A stretch of DNA of 64,000 nucleotides from JABDCI01 sp964475835 (GTDB lineage Bacteria > Verrucomicrobiota > Verrucomicrobiia > JABWAM01): assembly GCA_964475835.1 (NCBI GenBank), contig CAYYYL010000004.1:1-64000 (forward strand), in the 5' to 3' direction. Shown piece by piece: positions 1 through 7,977 of the stretch. The first letter of the stretch is position 1. The number at the start of each line of letters is the position of its first letter. The position numbers were made by a program, and so were the translations under genes. Under the pieces are notes generated by a model. That model was given only the letters and a program-made list of their open reading frames with translations, did not search any database and was not told where the DNA came from.

Positions 1-82
1 CTTGAAATATCCTCACTTCTCCCTTGCATGAAAACACCGTTGCTTCGTGGTAAAAATTGCTTCAATTGAAACCGAACTGATT

Positions 83-104
83 CACTACCCACCTGTGGGT
101 GGTG
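83..104. other. Short inverted repeat (hairpin) in left-edge intergenic DNA
   Basis: CACTACCCAC (83-92) and GTGGGTGGTG (95-104) form a 10-bp stem with one G-T type mismatch and a 2-base loop. It lies in the 179 bases left of the LuxC-like gene, where I see no coding region. It could be a terminator or attenuator for that gene or its neighbour off the edge, but no clear U-run follows. Confidence 0.35.
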
Positions 105-137
105 TCCACATTTAATGCGGCCGCCTACCTTTGGTAG

Positions 138-159
138 CCCGTCGCGTCCCTGCGACGGG
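138..159. terminator. GC-rich hairpin downstream of the LuxC-like gene
   Basis: CCCGTCGC (138-145) pairs perfectly with GCGACGGG (152-159). Read on the minus strand it lies about 20 bases past the stop of the acyl-CoA reductase gene, so it may end that transcript, although no strong U-run follows. Its sequence resembles the larger CGACGGAG-type hairpin after ftsY, so it may be a dispersed palindrome instead. Confidence 0.4.
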
Positions 160-179
160 AAAGAAAACACGCCGCCACT

Positions 180-1295
180 TCAGGATAGAATGCGGAACAG
201 ATCCACTCCGCCATTTTTCCAATCAGGAGGAGGCCTGTGCATCCAGCCCACGTCGCATATTCGCACATCGGAACGGGTCTGAAAGACCTCGGGTAGTTTC
301 AGCATTTCTGTTCCGGCGATCGCCAGGGTGGAAAGTCGCTTCCACCAGGGACCCAGGCGACGTGGAATTTCCGCCATATTCGAAATCGGAACCACTTGCA
401 CCGCACGCCGCACCCCGGTGGACTCAAGAGTGGATGCCGCATGAAGCACCGTGTTTCGTCGAAAAACCCGTGCCTGACCCCGGGATTGCCGGAACTCCCA
501 TTTCTGCCAGAAACTCTCGGACTCAAGATCATCCCGACGTGGATTCATCCGGGGAAACACCCGGTCAAGCCGTGTCATCGCAAGCGAAAGAGCATCCGCC
601 ATGGAACTCACATCCCGTGACGATCCCCTCACAAATACCCATTGGGGCGAAAGACATCCCTGCGTTTCATAAAGCACGATGTCGTGAGCAAGGGAATCGG
701 CCATGGCAACACGATGCCCGGGCGAAAGATGTCTCCCCTCCACACAAGCCGCACTCACCCGGGTTCCAAACCGGATCACCCCGGACAGAGGGAACGACGC
801 AAGGGTTCCGTCACTTCCATAGGCAATGACGGCTTCACAAGCCGCCAGTTTTTTCCGAACGGACTCATGAGACCCTGACATCAGACGCATGGGAAGGTGG
901 GTCCTCCACGGCTTGGAACTCTCCCACAACAGCTGAGCAAAAAATGGTTCGCGCCGGGACGGCTTCACAACCGCCACATGTCCACTCAGCCAGACGGGCA
1001 CCGCAGCCTGCCAAAGAGCAGCCATCACGGTGGATGGAAGGACGATTCCGATTTCCCGTGCCTTACCCCCCGAGGAAAGCAGATTTGAAAACCCATCTAG
1101 AACGGCCCGATCGTATCCCTGAAACACACATCGAAGACACTCCCGCGTCATGGCTTGGGAATAGATTCCTGCGGATTCCAGAACATTTTCCGCGCGCTTC
1201 ATCCAAGGCGAGCGTGGAGCAAGCCAGGACTCCGCGAGACTCGCGACAGCAGCCAGTCTGGATAAAGCACTAACTCTTCGGCGAATCGGGATCAT
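180..1295 (-). CDS. Acyl-CoA reductase, LuxC family
   Basis: This 371-residue protein looks like the LuxC family of NAD(P)H-dependent acyl-CoA reductases, which make fatty aldehydes through an acyl-enzyme thioester. Seen directly: the family-like block YGSDGT (about 159-164) and ETQGCLSPQ, whose Cys214 fits the acylated nucleophile in the aldehyde-dehydrogenase-like fold. The ATG start overlaps the end of the upstream DUF151 gene by 26 bases, so the two are probably co-transcribed. Bioluminescence LuxC is about 480 residues, so this is a shorter form. No luxA, luxB, luxD or luxE partner is present, so light production is not implied. Aldehyde or alcohol synthesis for lipids is a possibility only. 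The family call is fairly secure and the substrate is unknown. Confidence 0.75.
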   Translation of the reverse strand: MIPIRRRVSALSRLAAVASLAESWLAPRSPWMKRAENVLESAGIYSQAMTRECLRCVFQGYDRAVLDGFSNLLSSGGKAREIGIVLPSTVMAALWQAAVPVWLSGHVAVVKPSRREPFFAQLLWESSKPWRTHLPMRLMSGSHESVRKKLAACEAVIAYGSDGTLASFPLSGVIRFGTRVSAACVEGRHLSPGHRVAMADSLAHDIVLYETQGCLSPQWVFVRGSSRDVSSMADALSLAMTRLDRVFPRMNPRRDDLESESFWQKWEFRQSRGQARVFRRNTVLHAASTLESTGVRRAVQVVPISNMAEIPRRLGPWWKRLSTLAIAGTEMLKLPEVFQTRSDVRICDVGWMHRPPPDWKNGGVDLFRILS

Positions 1296-1821
1296 CCTCG
1301 GGACCGGGCTCGTCGATGTTCGGGTTGGGCTTGTGAGGTCCTTCGTCCGAAGATTCCTCCTCCAGATCCGGCGAAAACTCCGTCTGCATTTCGTTGAGCT
1401 TCTTCAGAACATCGCTCATATCCTCCACCTCCTCGAACACCGTGCGTGCCACAAAAATGGGCGCCTTCGCCTGAATGGCGAGCGCAAGACAATCGCTTGG
1501 CCGGGCATCAATCTCCACGATCTTCTGACCGAGCTCGTTGATCTGCTTCAGGAAGATCCGGGCAAAATAAGTCCCATTCTTCAAATCGTTGATGAGGATC
1601 CGCTCAACGCTCACACCCAGCCCCTTGAAAATGTGTCCGATCATGTCATGAGTCAATGGACGCTCCTTCGGGGTCCCCTGCATGAACATCGCAATCGCCT
1701 GTCCCACGGAGGATTCCACGTAAATCGTGAACATCTTCTCCTCATTGCCGACAAAAACCGCGCACCCACGATTGGTCGGAATCACACCGAGCACACGAAT
1801 GGGAATCACGCCGTTTTTCAT
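1270..1821 (-). CDS. Bifunctional nuclease family protein (DUF151/BFN)
   Basis: The 183-residue product carries one BFN (DUF151) domain over roughly residues 5-145. It includes the typical block DARPSDCLALA near 105-115, preceded by a glycine-rich hydrophobic core. Family members have been described as having RNase/DNase activity, and many bacterial homologues are uncharacterised. The last 40 residues are an acidic, proline-rich tail with low complexity, likely disordered. The ATG at 1821 faces hprK, which is transcribed divergently. Its 3' end overlaps the LuxC-like gene. No signal peptide is seen, so a cytoplasmic role is expected. The biological substrate cannot be inferred here. Confidence 0.85.
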   Translation of the reverse strand: MKNGVIPIRVLGVIPTNRGCAVFVGNEEKMFTIYVESSVGQAIAMFMQGTPKERPLTHDMIGHIFKGLGVSVERILINDLKNGTYFARIFLKQINELGQKIVEIDARPSDCLALAIQAKAPIFVARTVFEEVEDMSDVLKKLNEMQTEFSPDLEEESSDEGPHKPNPNIDEPGPEDDPDSPKS

Positions 1822-1982
1822 TGCGCTTCAACCTAGCAGATCCCCCATCCGGCGCAAGATTCGATCGATCCAATACTATCCCTCATCAGGGGAGCCATGG
1901 AAAGCCACCTCACCGAAGTTTTCCCACATCCGCACCCAGTTTAGTCTTTTCAAGGCCCCCTTCTGCTGGCAGCCTCTGTGGA

Positions 1983-2924
1983 GTGCCAGAGCCCTCCATC
2001 ACGGTCGAACAATTTTACAAGAAACACGCAGAAGCCCTCGAACTGCGCCTGGTCGCGGGTGCCACGGGGCTTCAACGAAAAATCCGGGAAGGCACAGTCA
2101 ACCGTCCCGGTCTGGCCCTTGCCGGTTTCTTCAAATATTTCGCGGACAAGCGCCTGCAGGTCTTTGGCAGTGCGGAAAACAATTATCTCCACTCGCTTTC
2201 GCAGCGCATTCAAAGACTGCGGATCAGAAGCCTCTTTCGCAGCGGCATCCCCTGCGCCATCTTTGCCCGATCCTTGAATCCCCCAAAAATCCTGCTCGAG
2301 GAAGCGGAAAAGTTTTGCATCCCCATCTTCAAATCTCCGATGGTCACGATGCGTCTGGTCAACCGCGCCACCATTTTTCTCGAAGGCGACTTCGCTCCCA
2401 GCACTAATGAGCATGGCAGCATGGTGGACATTCTCGGCATCGGAACCCTGGTCCGTGGAAGCAGCGGCATCGGCAAGAGCGAGTGCGTTCTCTCCCTGCT
2501 GGAACGGGGATACAGCCTCGTGGCCGACGACTTCACAAAAATCCGCCTCATGAATGGCTACGAGCTCGTCTGCTCGAGTCCGGAAATTTCCCGCAATCAC
2601 ATGGAGGTTCGCGGAATCGGAATCATTGATGTGGGACTCATGTTCGGCGTCGGGGCCATCCGCGCGGAAAAGGTTTTGAACATCGTCGTCACCCTGATGG
2701 AGTGGGACGAGGTGGAGGATGTCGACCGTCTGGGAATGGACCGCCAATACTACGACATTCTCGGCGTGAAACTTCCCCACGTCACCATCCCCGTACGACA
2801 AGGGCGAGATCTCGCGCGCTTGGTTGAAGTCGCCGCCCTCGATCAGAAACTCAAGACCATGGGGCACAACACAGCGCTTGAATTCAACCGGCGGCTGATT
2901 CAAAACATACAAAAAGAAACATGA
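1983..2924 (+). CDS. hprK: HPr kinase/phosphorylase
   Basis: HprK phosphorylates HPr on a serine with ATP and reverses the reaction with phosphate, linking carbon status to regulation. From the GTG at 1983 the protein is 313 residues, a normal length. The frame is open further upstream, but the sequence only becomes family-like at EPSITVEQFYKKH just after this GTG, so I prefer it despite a poor ribosome site. Walker A is GSSGIGKSE (159-167). The HprK signature EVRGIGIIDVGLMFG follows about 40 residues later. The TGA overlaps the ptsH ATG (ATGA), so the two are translationally coupled. No PTS permease lies nearby, as in other bacteria with a regulatory-only PTS. Confidence 0.93.
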   Translation: MPEPSITVEQFYKKHAEALELRLVAGATGLQRKIREGTVNRPGLALAGFFKYFADKRLQVFGSAENNYLHSLSQRIQRLRIRSLFRSGIPCAIFARSLNPPKILLEEAEKFCIPIFKSPMVTMRLVNRATIFLEGDFAPSTNEHGSMVDILGIGTLVRGSSGIGKSECVLSLLERGYSLVADDFTKIRLMNGYELVCSSPEISRNHMEVRGIGIIDVGLMFGVGAIRAEKVLNIVVTLMEWDEVEDVDRLGMDRQYYDILGVKLPHVTIPVRQGRDLARLVEVAALDQKLKTMGHNTALEFNRRLIQNIQKET

Positions 2925-3226
2925 GCCTCCTGGGTCGCAAGAAACCTTTCGACGGTCCCGTCATCGTCAAGCAGCTTGTTCTCAAGAATCGGCTCGGTCT
3001 GCATGCTCGCCCCGCGGCCATGTTCGTAAAACTCGCCGCAAAGTATGAATCTGAAATTCTTGTTGAAAAAGACGGGGAAGAAGTCAATGGCAAGAGCATT
3101 ATGGGACTGATGATGCTTGCTGCAGGTTGCGGCTCGAAGCTTAAAGTCACGATTCAAGGCTCGGATGCCGAGAAATTGATGAGTGAAATTGAGAGGCTGA
3201 TCGCCAACAAGTTTGACGAAGAGTAG
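2921..3226 (+). CDS. ptsH: Phosphocarrier protein HPr
   Basis: HPr relays phosphate from Enzyme I and is the target of HprK. The 101-residue product has His28 in the GLHARPA site phosphorylated by EI, and Ser59 in the NGKSIMGLM site phosphorylated by HprK. Both regulatory residues are therefore present. It is somewhat longer than the usual 85-90 residues because of an N-terminal extension (MSLLGRKKPFDG) before the first strand. It overlaps hprK by four bases and precedes ptsI by about 90 bases, giving the order hprK-ptsH-ptsI. Confidence 0.95.
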   Translation: MSLLGRKKPFDGPVIVKQLVLKNRLGLHARPAAMFVKLAAKYESEILVEKDGEEVNGKSIMGLMMLAAGCGSKLKVTIQGSDAEKLMSEIERLIANKFDEE

Positions 3227-3234
3227 AAGTTTTT

Positions 3235-3270
3235 GCGTTTTCCAAAACGCGCATGTGTTAGTTTTTTTTT
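3235..3270 (+). terminator. Possible intrinsic terminator or attenuator between ptsH and ptsI
   Basis: GCGTTTT (3235-3241) pairs with AAAACGC (3244-3250) across a two-base gap. Eleven bases later there is a run of nine T (3262-3270). The gap between stem and T-run is longer than in a standard terminator, so it may only partly reduce read-through from ptsH into ptsI. Confidence 0.4.
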
Positions 3271-3312
3271 CACGGCTCGACATCCTTCCCCCGCTTGCCT
3301 AAACGTTGTGCT

Positions 3313-5097
3313 ATGGGAATCTCGGGCAACGGCCATGCTGCAGAGCAGAAATTCATGGGGATCGGTGTATCTCCAGGAATTGTCACGGGCCATATCTTTG
3401 TTTACGGAAAAACAGAGATCCCGGTCGCCCAGCACCCCATCACTTCCGAGGACGCCTCGAACGAAATCCTCCGTCTCGAGCAGGCCTTGATCAAAACCCG
3501 CCAGCAACTTCTCGAGATTCAAAAACGCATCGCGCAGGAACTGGGTGAGGAGGACGCAGCCCTCTTTGACGCCCACCTGCTTGTGCTCGATGATCCGTCG
3601 TTAATCGACGAGGTGGTCAAGCGCATCCGCGACAAGCACCAGAACGTTGAATACGCCTTCGACCGGGTTTCCAATCAGTACATCAAGACCCTTTCCAACG
3701 TGGAGGATGAATACCTCCGGGAACGCGCTGCGGATATTCGTGATGTGTCCCACCGCGTGTTGAGAAATCTTCAGGGACAGCACTACCAGGATCTGCGGGG
3801 ACTGGACCAGACGTGCATTGTCCTCGCCTACGACCTTGCCCCCTCCGATACCGCGATTCTCGACAAGCGCAAGGTGATGGCGTTTGGCACCGACATCGGA
3901 AGCAAAACCTCCCACACCGCCATCATGGCCCGTGCGATGGGCATTCCGGCCGTGGTTGGCTTGCACGACGCGAGTCAAAAGGTGGAATCGGGCACCTTCG
4001 CCCTCCTTGATGGATACAGCGGAGCCCTGATCATCAATCCCAGCGAGCAGACGCTCTACGAATACGGACAGATCGAGACCAAGCGCCATTCGATCGAGGT
4101 CAGTCTTGAAAACCTCCGGGATCTTCCGGCTGAGACGCTTGACCATCACCGGGTGGGGCTCGGTGCCAACATTGAAATGCCGGGGGATGTTCCCCAGGTG
4201 TTGGTGAACGGGGCGGATGGAGTCGGACTTTATCGCACCGAATACGTTTTCATCAATCGCGACAGCCTTCCCAGCGAAGAGGAACAGTTCAAGGCCTACT
4301 TCGAAGTAGCGGAAAAACTGCATCCCCGCCCCGTGGTGATCCGCACCCTGGATCTCGGGGGGGATAAGTTCCTTTCGCATCTTCAGGTCGCCAACGAGAT
4401 GAATCCCTTTCTAGGCTGGCGCGCCATCCGATTCTGTCTGGAACGCGTGGACATCTTCCGGACCCAGCTCCGGGCCATTCTTCGCGCCAGTGCCCTGCGC
4501 AATGTGCGCATGATGTATCCGATGATCTCAGGCATCAAAGAACTGCGGCAGGCCAATGCGGAACTCGACATCGTTCGCAAGGAACTGCGTGAACAGAAGG
4601 TGTTCTTTGACGAGCAGATGCCCGTGGGCACCATGATCGAGGTTCCCTCCGCGGCAATGACCGCCGACCTCCTTGCCAAGGAGTGCAACTTCTTCTCCAT
4701 CGGAACAAACGATTTGATCCAGTACGCACTCGCCGTGGACCGGGTGAACGAAAAAATCGCACACCTGTACGAACCCACCCACCCTGCCATCATCCGATTG
4801 ATCCAGCGGATCGTGGAGGCCGCCCACCAGGCGAATATTCGTGTGAGCATCTGCGGAGAAATGGCCGGTGACGTCGGCCTCGCTCCACTCCTGATCGGAC
4901 TTGGTGTGGATGAGTTGAGCACCAGTCCCAACATGGTGCCCCAATTGAAAAAGGTTCTCCGTTCGATCAGCCTCGCCCAGGTCCGGGAAATCGCCAATCA
5001 AGCCGTGGGACTCACCAGCAGTGAGGAAATCCGAAGGCTGAGCGTGAATCTCGCCCGCAGTGTCGCACCCGATGTCATGGAATTGAGCGGCTCCTGA
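3313..5097 (+). CDS. ptsI: Phosphoenolpyruvate-protein phosphotransferase (PTS Enzyme I)
   Basis: Enzyme I takes phosphate from PEP and passes it to HPr. From the ATG at 3313 it is 594 residues, slightly longer than the usual 570-580. ATG 3355, just before GIGVSPGIV, is an alternative, and the frame also has a TTG at 3295. The phosphohistidine lies in GSKTSHTAIMARA (His201). The PEP-binding barrel holds DLGGDK, TMIEVPSA, FSIGTNDLIQY and the catalytic Cys514 in SICGEMAG. All catalytic elements appear intact, so the relay EI to HPr should work although no EII component is in the window. Confidence 0.95.
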   Translation: MGISGNGHAAEQKFMGIGVSPGIVTGHIFVYGKTEIPVAQHPITSEDASNEILRLEQALIKTRQQLLEIQKRIAQELGEEDAALFDAHLLVLDDPSLIDEVVKRIRDKHQNVEYAFDRVSNQYIKTLSNVEDEYLRERAADIRDVSHRVLRNLQGQHYQDLRGLDQTCIVLAYDLAPSDTAILDKRKVMAFGTDIGSKTSHTAIMARAMGIPAVVGLHDASQKVESGTFALLDGYSGALIINPSEQTLYEYGQIETKRHSIEVSLENLRDLPAETLDHHRVGLGANIEMPGDVPQVLVNGADGVGLYRTEYVFINRDSLPSEEEQFKAYFEVAEKLHPRPVVIRTLDLGGDKFLSHLQVANEMNPFLGWRAIRFCLERVDIFRTQLRAILRASALRNVRMMYPMISGIKELRQANAELDIVRKELREQKVFFDEQMPVGTMIEVPSAAMTADLLAKECNFFSIGTNDLIQYALAVDRVNEKIAHLYEPTHPAIIRLIQRIVEAAHQANIRVSICGEMAGDVGLAPLLIGLGVDELSTSPNMVPQLKKVLRSISLAQVREIANQAVGLTSSEEIRRLSVNLARSVAPDVMELSGS

Positions 5098-5111
5098 ACT
5101 GACCGTTCCAA

Positions 5112-5248
5112 GTTTAACGTTCAAAGTTCAAAGCCCGATCTGGAACTTCAGATCAGCTCCAAGCACACTTCAACAGAGCCATTGCCAAAAAGCTCGAACT
5201 ACGCCCAATCAAGGTTCAACGTTGAACCTTGAACTCGGAACTTTGAAC
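5112..5248. repeat. GTTCAA-type inverted repeat between ptsI and rpmA
   Basis: The spacer between ptsI and rpmA holds GTTCAAAGTTC (5119-5129) and its exact complement GAACTTTGAAC (5238-5248). Next to the right arm is a second small palindrome, GGTTCAACGTTGAACC (about 5213-5228). The two genes converge here, so the structure may act as a bidirectional terminator. Similar GTTCAACGTTCAA strings recur in the mutL linker (40459-40485) and a related repeat lies before alaS. Confidence 0.6.
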
Positions 5249-5505
5249 TACTTGGCTGCCGCGACCGGCACCACGTTGACGCGTTTGCCGTTCCTGTCGA
5301 ACTTCACATGACCTTCCACGAGGGAATAGATGGTGAAATCACGACCCAGGCCCACATTGAGACCGGGTGAAAATCGGGTTCCGCGCTGGCGGATGATGAT
5401 GTTTCCGGGAATGACATGCTCTCCGGCAAAATGCTTCACGCCGAGGCGCTTGCTGATACTGTCGCGATTATTTTGGGAACTCCCCTGACCTTTTTTATGT
5501 GCCAT
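5248..5505 (-). CDS. rpmA: 50S ribosomal protein L27
   Basis: An 85-residue basic protein of the usual L27 length, with the family hallmarks MAHKKGQGSSQNNRDS, KRLGVKHFAGEHVIPGNI and IIRQRGTRFSPG. L27 reaches the peptidyl transferase centre of the large subunit with its N-terminal tail. There is no Firmicutes-type cleaved N-terminal extension. It follows rplU by about 20 bases on the same strand, the standard rplU-rpmA pair. Confidence 0.97.
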   Translation of the reverse strand: MAHKKGQGSSQNNRDSISKRLGVKHFAGEHVIPGNIIIRQRGTRFSPGLNVGLGRDFTIYSLVEGHVKFDRNGKRVNVVPVAAAK

Positions 5506-5524
5506 GGCTGAATCGGGTTAACGT

Positions 5525-5839
5525 TTAGGAAATTTTGATGTCGGTGATCTGAACCTTCGTCAACTTCTGACGATGGCCGCGGGTGCGTTGATAACCATGC
5601 CGACGGCGTTTCTTGAACGAAATCACCTTGTCGCCCTGATACTGTTCCAGAACTTTTCCGATGACGGTAGCCCCCTTCAACACAGGGGTCCCCACCGAAA
5701 TCGCCTCACCATTCGACGCGAGAAGGACACGATCAAAGGTAACGGAAGCGCCTTTTTCAGCGTCCAGTTTCTCAATGGAAAGAACGGCGTTTTTTTCCGC
5801 CCGATACTGTTTGCTGCCTGTTTCGATGATCGCGTACAT
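5525..5839 (-). CDS. rplU: 50S ribosomal protein L21
   Basis: A 104-residue L21. The start is placed at the ATG of MYAIIETGSKQYR, the conserved family N-terminus, although the frame stays open for 20 more codons upstream. The C-terminal RNA-binding segment KKRRRHGYQRTRGHRQ is intact. L21 binds 23S rRNA and is encoded just upstream of rpmA. It diverges from the pseudopilin gene at 5941 with about 100 bases between them. Confidence 0.97.
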   Translation of the reverse strand: MYAIIETGSKQYRAEKNAVLSIEKLDAEKGASVTFDRVLLASNGEAISVGTPVLKGATVIGKVLEQYQGDKVISFKKRRRHGYQRTRGHRQKLTKVQITDIKIS

Positions 5840-5940
5840 GGTCAATTCGGTAAAATTTTTGGAGCCTTTCATCGTGCCAGCCGGAAGCCGGGAATGCAAG
5901 CGCGAAATTCATTGATGAGGCCTTCATAAAAACGTATGAC

Positions 5941-6828
5941 ATGAAGTTGATGAAGGCTTTTCGGTTGAAATCCTGCCCCCCCTTTCCCCCATTCCTTCAA
6001 CATCCAGCAAAAGGGTTAAACCTGGTAAAAACCGCCTTATTTCGGGGTTTTACGCTAACCGAGCTTTTGGTCGTCATTGCCATTATCACCGTTTTAATTT
6101 CGCTCCTGATGCCTGCCTTTGCCGCCTTGAAGGAGACAAACCGGCGTCTTCTCTGCATGAACAATTTGCATCAACTCGGCATCGCCCAAAATACCTGGGC
6201 CGAGGATCATGATGGATTTTTTTTCTACACCACCGGATCGGTTGCGGATCCCGACATCCTGAATGTGGGCAGCATCAATTTGACCAACCTGCAGCCCTAT
6301 CTGGTGAAATCTGATTTACTCTATTGCCCCACGGTTTTGACAAAAAACATCCGCGTATTTGTTAACGGGCTTCCCTCCAAACCGATTCAACCATGGGCGA
6401 CCCAGGGAATCGTGGCCTCCCACTACGGTTATGTACGGTACCTTCGTTCCGATTCAAACCCGAATCAGATCCTCATGTTTGAGCGCCCCTCTTTCGTCGC
6501 AACCGTTTTTGGGGATGTGAGTTCCGATGTATGGGTCAATTGGTGGCGCTCCTTTATTACCACAGCTGGGGGGACTTTATACATCGATATGGGAACAGGT
6601 GCTTATTATAAATCGGATAAAACATTTTATGCAGGAGGAATGATTCCGACCGACACCGCACACGGAAAATATGGGCATAACATCCTGCTTGTGGATGGCC
6701 GCGTCCAATGGAATTCAGGGAAACTTCTTGGCCCTTTTTACCCCTTCGATCCATCCGCAGATCTTCCTCCTGAATTGGCGGGCGCCCTTACCACCGGACT
6801 TGGAGGAGCATTATCCTTCATTTATTAA
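5941..6828 (+). CDS. Type II secretion/type IV pilin-like pseudopilin
   Basis: The 295-residue protein has a class III prepilin signal: a basic leader, then GFTLTELLVVIAIITVLIS, with the glycine cleavage site followed by phenylalanine and Glu at +5. After the hydrophobic helix comes the pattern RRLLCMNNLHQLGIA, common in the large pseudopilin families of Verrucomicrobia, Planctomycetes and Lentisphaerae. Near the C-terminus HGKYGHNILLVDG resembles the H-X9-DG processing-associated motif, with one extra residue between His and DG. The leader of about 38 residues is long. No secretion ATPase or secretin gene is adjacent, so it is probably one of many dispersed pseudopilins. Function beyond envelope or secretion association is unknown. 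Confidence 0.85.
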   Translation: MKLMKAFRLKSCPPFPPFLQHPAKGLNLVKTALFRGFTLTELLVVIAIITVLISLLMPAFAALKETNRRLLCMNNLHQLGIAQNTWAEDHDGFFFYTTGSVADPDILNVGSINLTNLQPYLVKSDLLYCPTVLTKNIRVFVNGLPSKPIQPWATQGIVASHYGYVRYLRSDSNPNQILMFERPSFVATVFGDVSSDVWVNWWRSFITTAGGTLYIDMGTGAYYKSDKTFYAGGMIPTDTAHGKYGHNILLVDGRVQWNSGKLLGPFYPFDPSADLPPELAGALTTGLGGALSFIY

Positions 6829-7616
6829 TCTCCAAACACCGAGCTTTCCCACGATTTCCGGGCACTTTTCCATCGAAAAAAACTACTCAGCCCACCTAGG
6901 AAAAGAATGAGAATCGAAGACGGCTCAGGTACTGGCATGATGTCGGCCACCGTGGTTCCCATGCGCACTTCATCAAAATAGACGTCCGTATGGGCCCCCG
7001 CTGATCCTGATTGGAAACGGATTTGATTAAATGAAAAATCCGACCGGGTACTACTCAAATCCGCTGTTCCCAAACCATTTGTAAGTGGGGGATCCACCCA
7101 AAGTTTAATCGTATCGTTAACCGCAGCAAAATCGATCTGCGCTACAAGGAAAACCGTCGTATTGACATTGACGTTGCTTGCCGTCGCAATTTTCCCAGGC
7201 TTAAGATCCACTCCCCACTGGGCCTGACCATTGGGCTTTCCAATAAAAAGCACCTCGGTGCCTCCATTGAACAATGACAAGCCGGCGTAATCGGGAAGCG
7301 CGGCATTCATTCCAACCACAACAGAAAAATAGAACGTCCCGCTACCCCCTCCATAGGAATTGGTCAGATTACGAAATGCCCCGACATTACTCCCTCCTGT
7401 GAGGAACGCGTTACTGGAAACAGTCAAGTTTTCATAGGTGAGGCCGGGTGCCAACACAGAACCGGCATTGGACCACGCTCCACTGAAACCGGAACCTCCA
7501 CTGGCTCCATTCACTGCTCCGGTGGGATATTGAAACTCATCTTCGAATAGCAGGGTCGCCTTGCATGGGACAATAAACGCGCCAAACATGACAAAAATTA
7601 CAAATCTCAATTTCAA
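6825..7616 (-). CDS. PEP-CTERM sorting domain protein
   Basis: A secreted protein of about 263 residues ending in a PEP-CTERM signal: VPEPSS, a hydrophobic stretch ILILFLGGLSSFF, then basic RWKSARKSW. Such signals are recognised by exosortases and direct proteins to the envelope in exopolysaccharide-producing bacteria. The middle part is Gly/Ser/Asn-rich and beta-strand-like, reminiscent of a jelly-roll lectin fold. The N-terminus is uncertain. The frame is open back to 8012, but a signal peptide (KLRFVIFVMFGAFIVPCKA) begins at a TTG at 7616, which I chose. ATG 7589 is an alternative. Its last four bases overlap the convergent pseudopilin stop. No exosortase gene is in the window. Confidence 0.75.
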   Translation of the reverse strand: MKLRFVIFVMFGAFIVPCKATLLFEDEFQYPTGAVNGASGGSGFSGAWSNAGSVLAPGLTYENLTVSSNAFLTGGSNVGAFRNLTNSYGGGSGTFYFSVVVGMNAALPDYAGLSLFNGGTEVLFIGKPNGQAQWGVDLKPGKIATASNVNVNTTVFLVAQIDFAAVNDTIKLWVDPPLTNGLGTADLSSTRSDFSFNQIRFQSGSAGAHTDVYFDEVRMGTTVADIMPVPEPSSILILFLGGLSSFFRWKSARKSWESSVFGD

Positions 7617-7977
7617 ACGGAGAACCTTGCGTTGAACGTTTTGTTGAAAAAACCAGAGTTTATCCAACCCCGGCAAAGATTCAGATTTTGAAAAAAATCT
7701 GTCAAGGAGCATTCGAACAATTGGGATATCTTCATCCCTTTTTTGAATTTCAGACAGCCTCCAGTTATCCTGGTTTCCTTGTCTCCCCAAAAAACCAACA
7801 TTGCCTGAGGATCCCAACCAAAAAAAGTGGAGGGCTCTCAAATTTGAGAAATTTTTCCTTCGAAACCCGTTTAAAATCAACATGTTTGGCATCTGAAAAG
7901 GTTGCGCTTTCTTGCCTTGATGATAGGTTAGAAGGTTGGTTTCCAACCGTTTCTGAACCGTCTTATAGCCTGTTTTT
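7617..7977. promoter_or_regulatory. Divergent intergenic region, PEP-CTERM gene / GH16 gene
   Basis: This 361-base AT-rich stretch separates two divergent secreted-protein genes and should hold both promoters. On the minus strand it is open in frame with the PEP-CTERM gene for about 130 codons, but the translation shows no recognisable domain. Near the right end GGTTGG (7934-7939) and CCAACC (7943-7948) form a small hairpin, and TATAGC lies about 12 bases before the GH16 start. I could not assign convincing -35/-10 pairs. Confidence 0.4.

Noticed and set aside
180..1295. A lux (bioluminescence) operon
   Set aside because: Only a LuxC-like reductase is present; no luciferase or LuxD/LuxE genes are seen.
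1983..2920. Long minus-strand open frame opposite hprK (1950-2912)
   Set aside because: Its translation has no family features, while the plus strand encodes an intact HprK. It is a shadow of codon bias.
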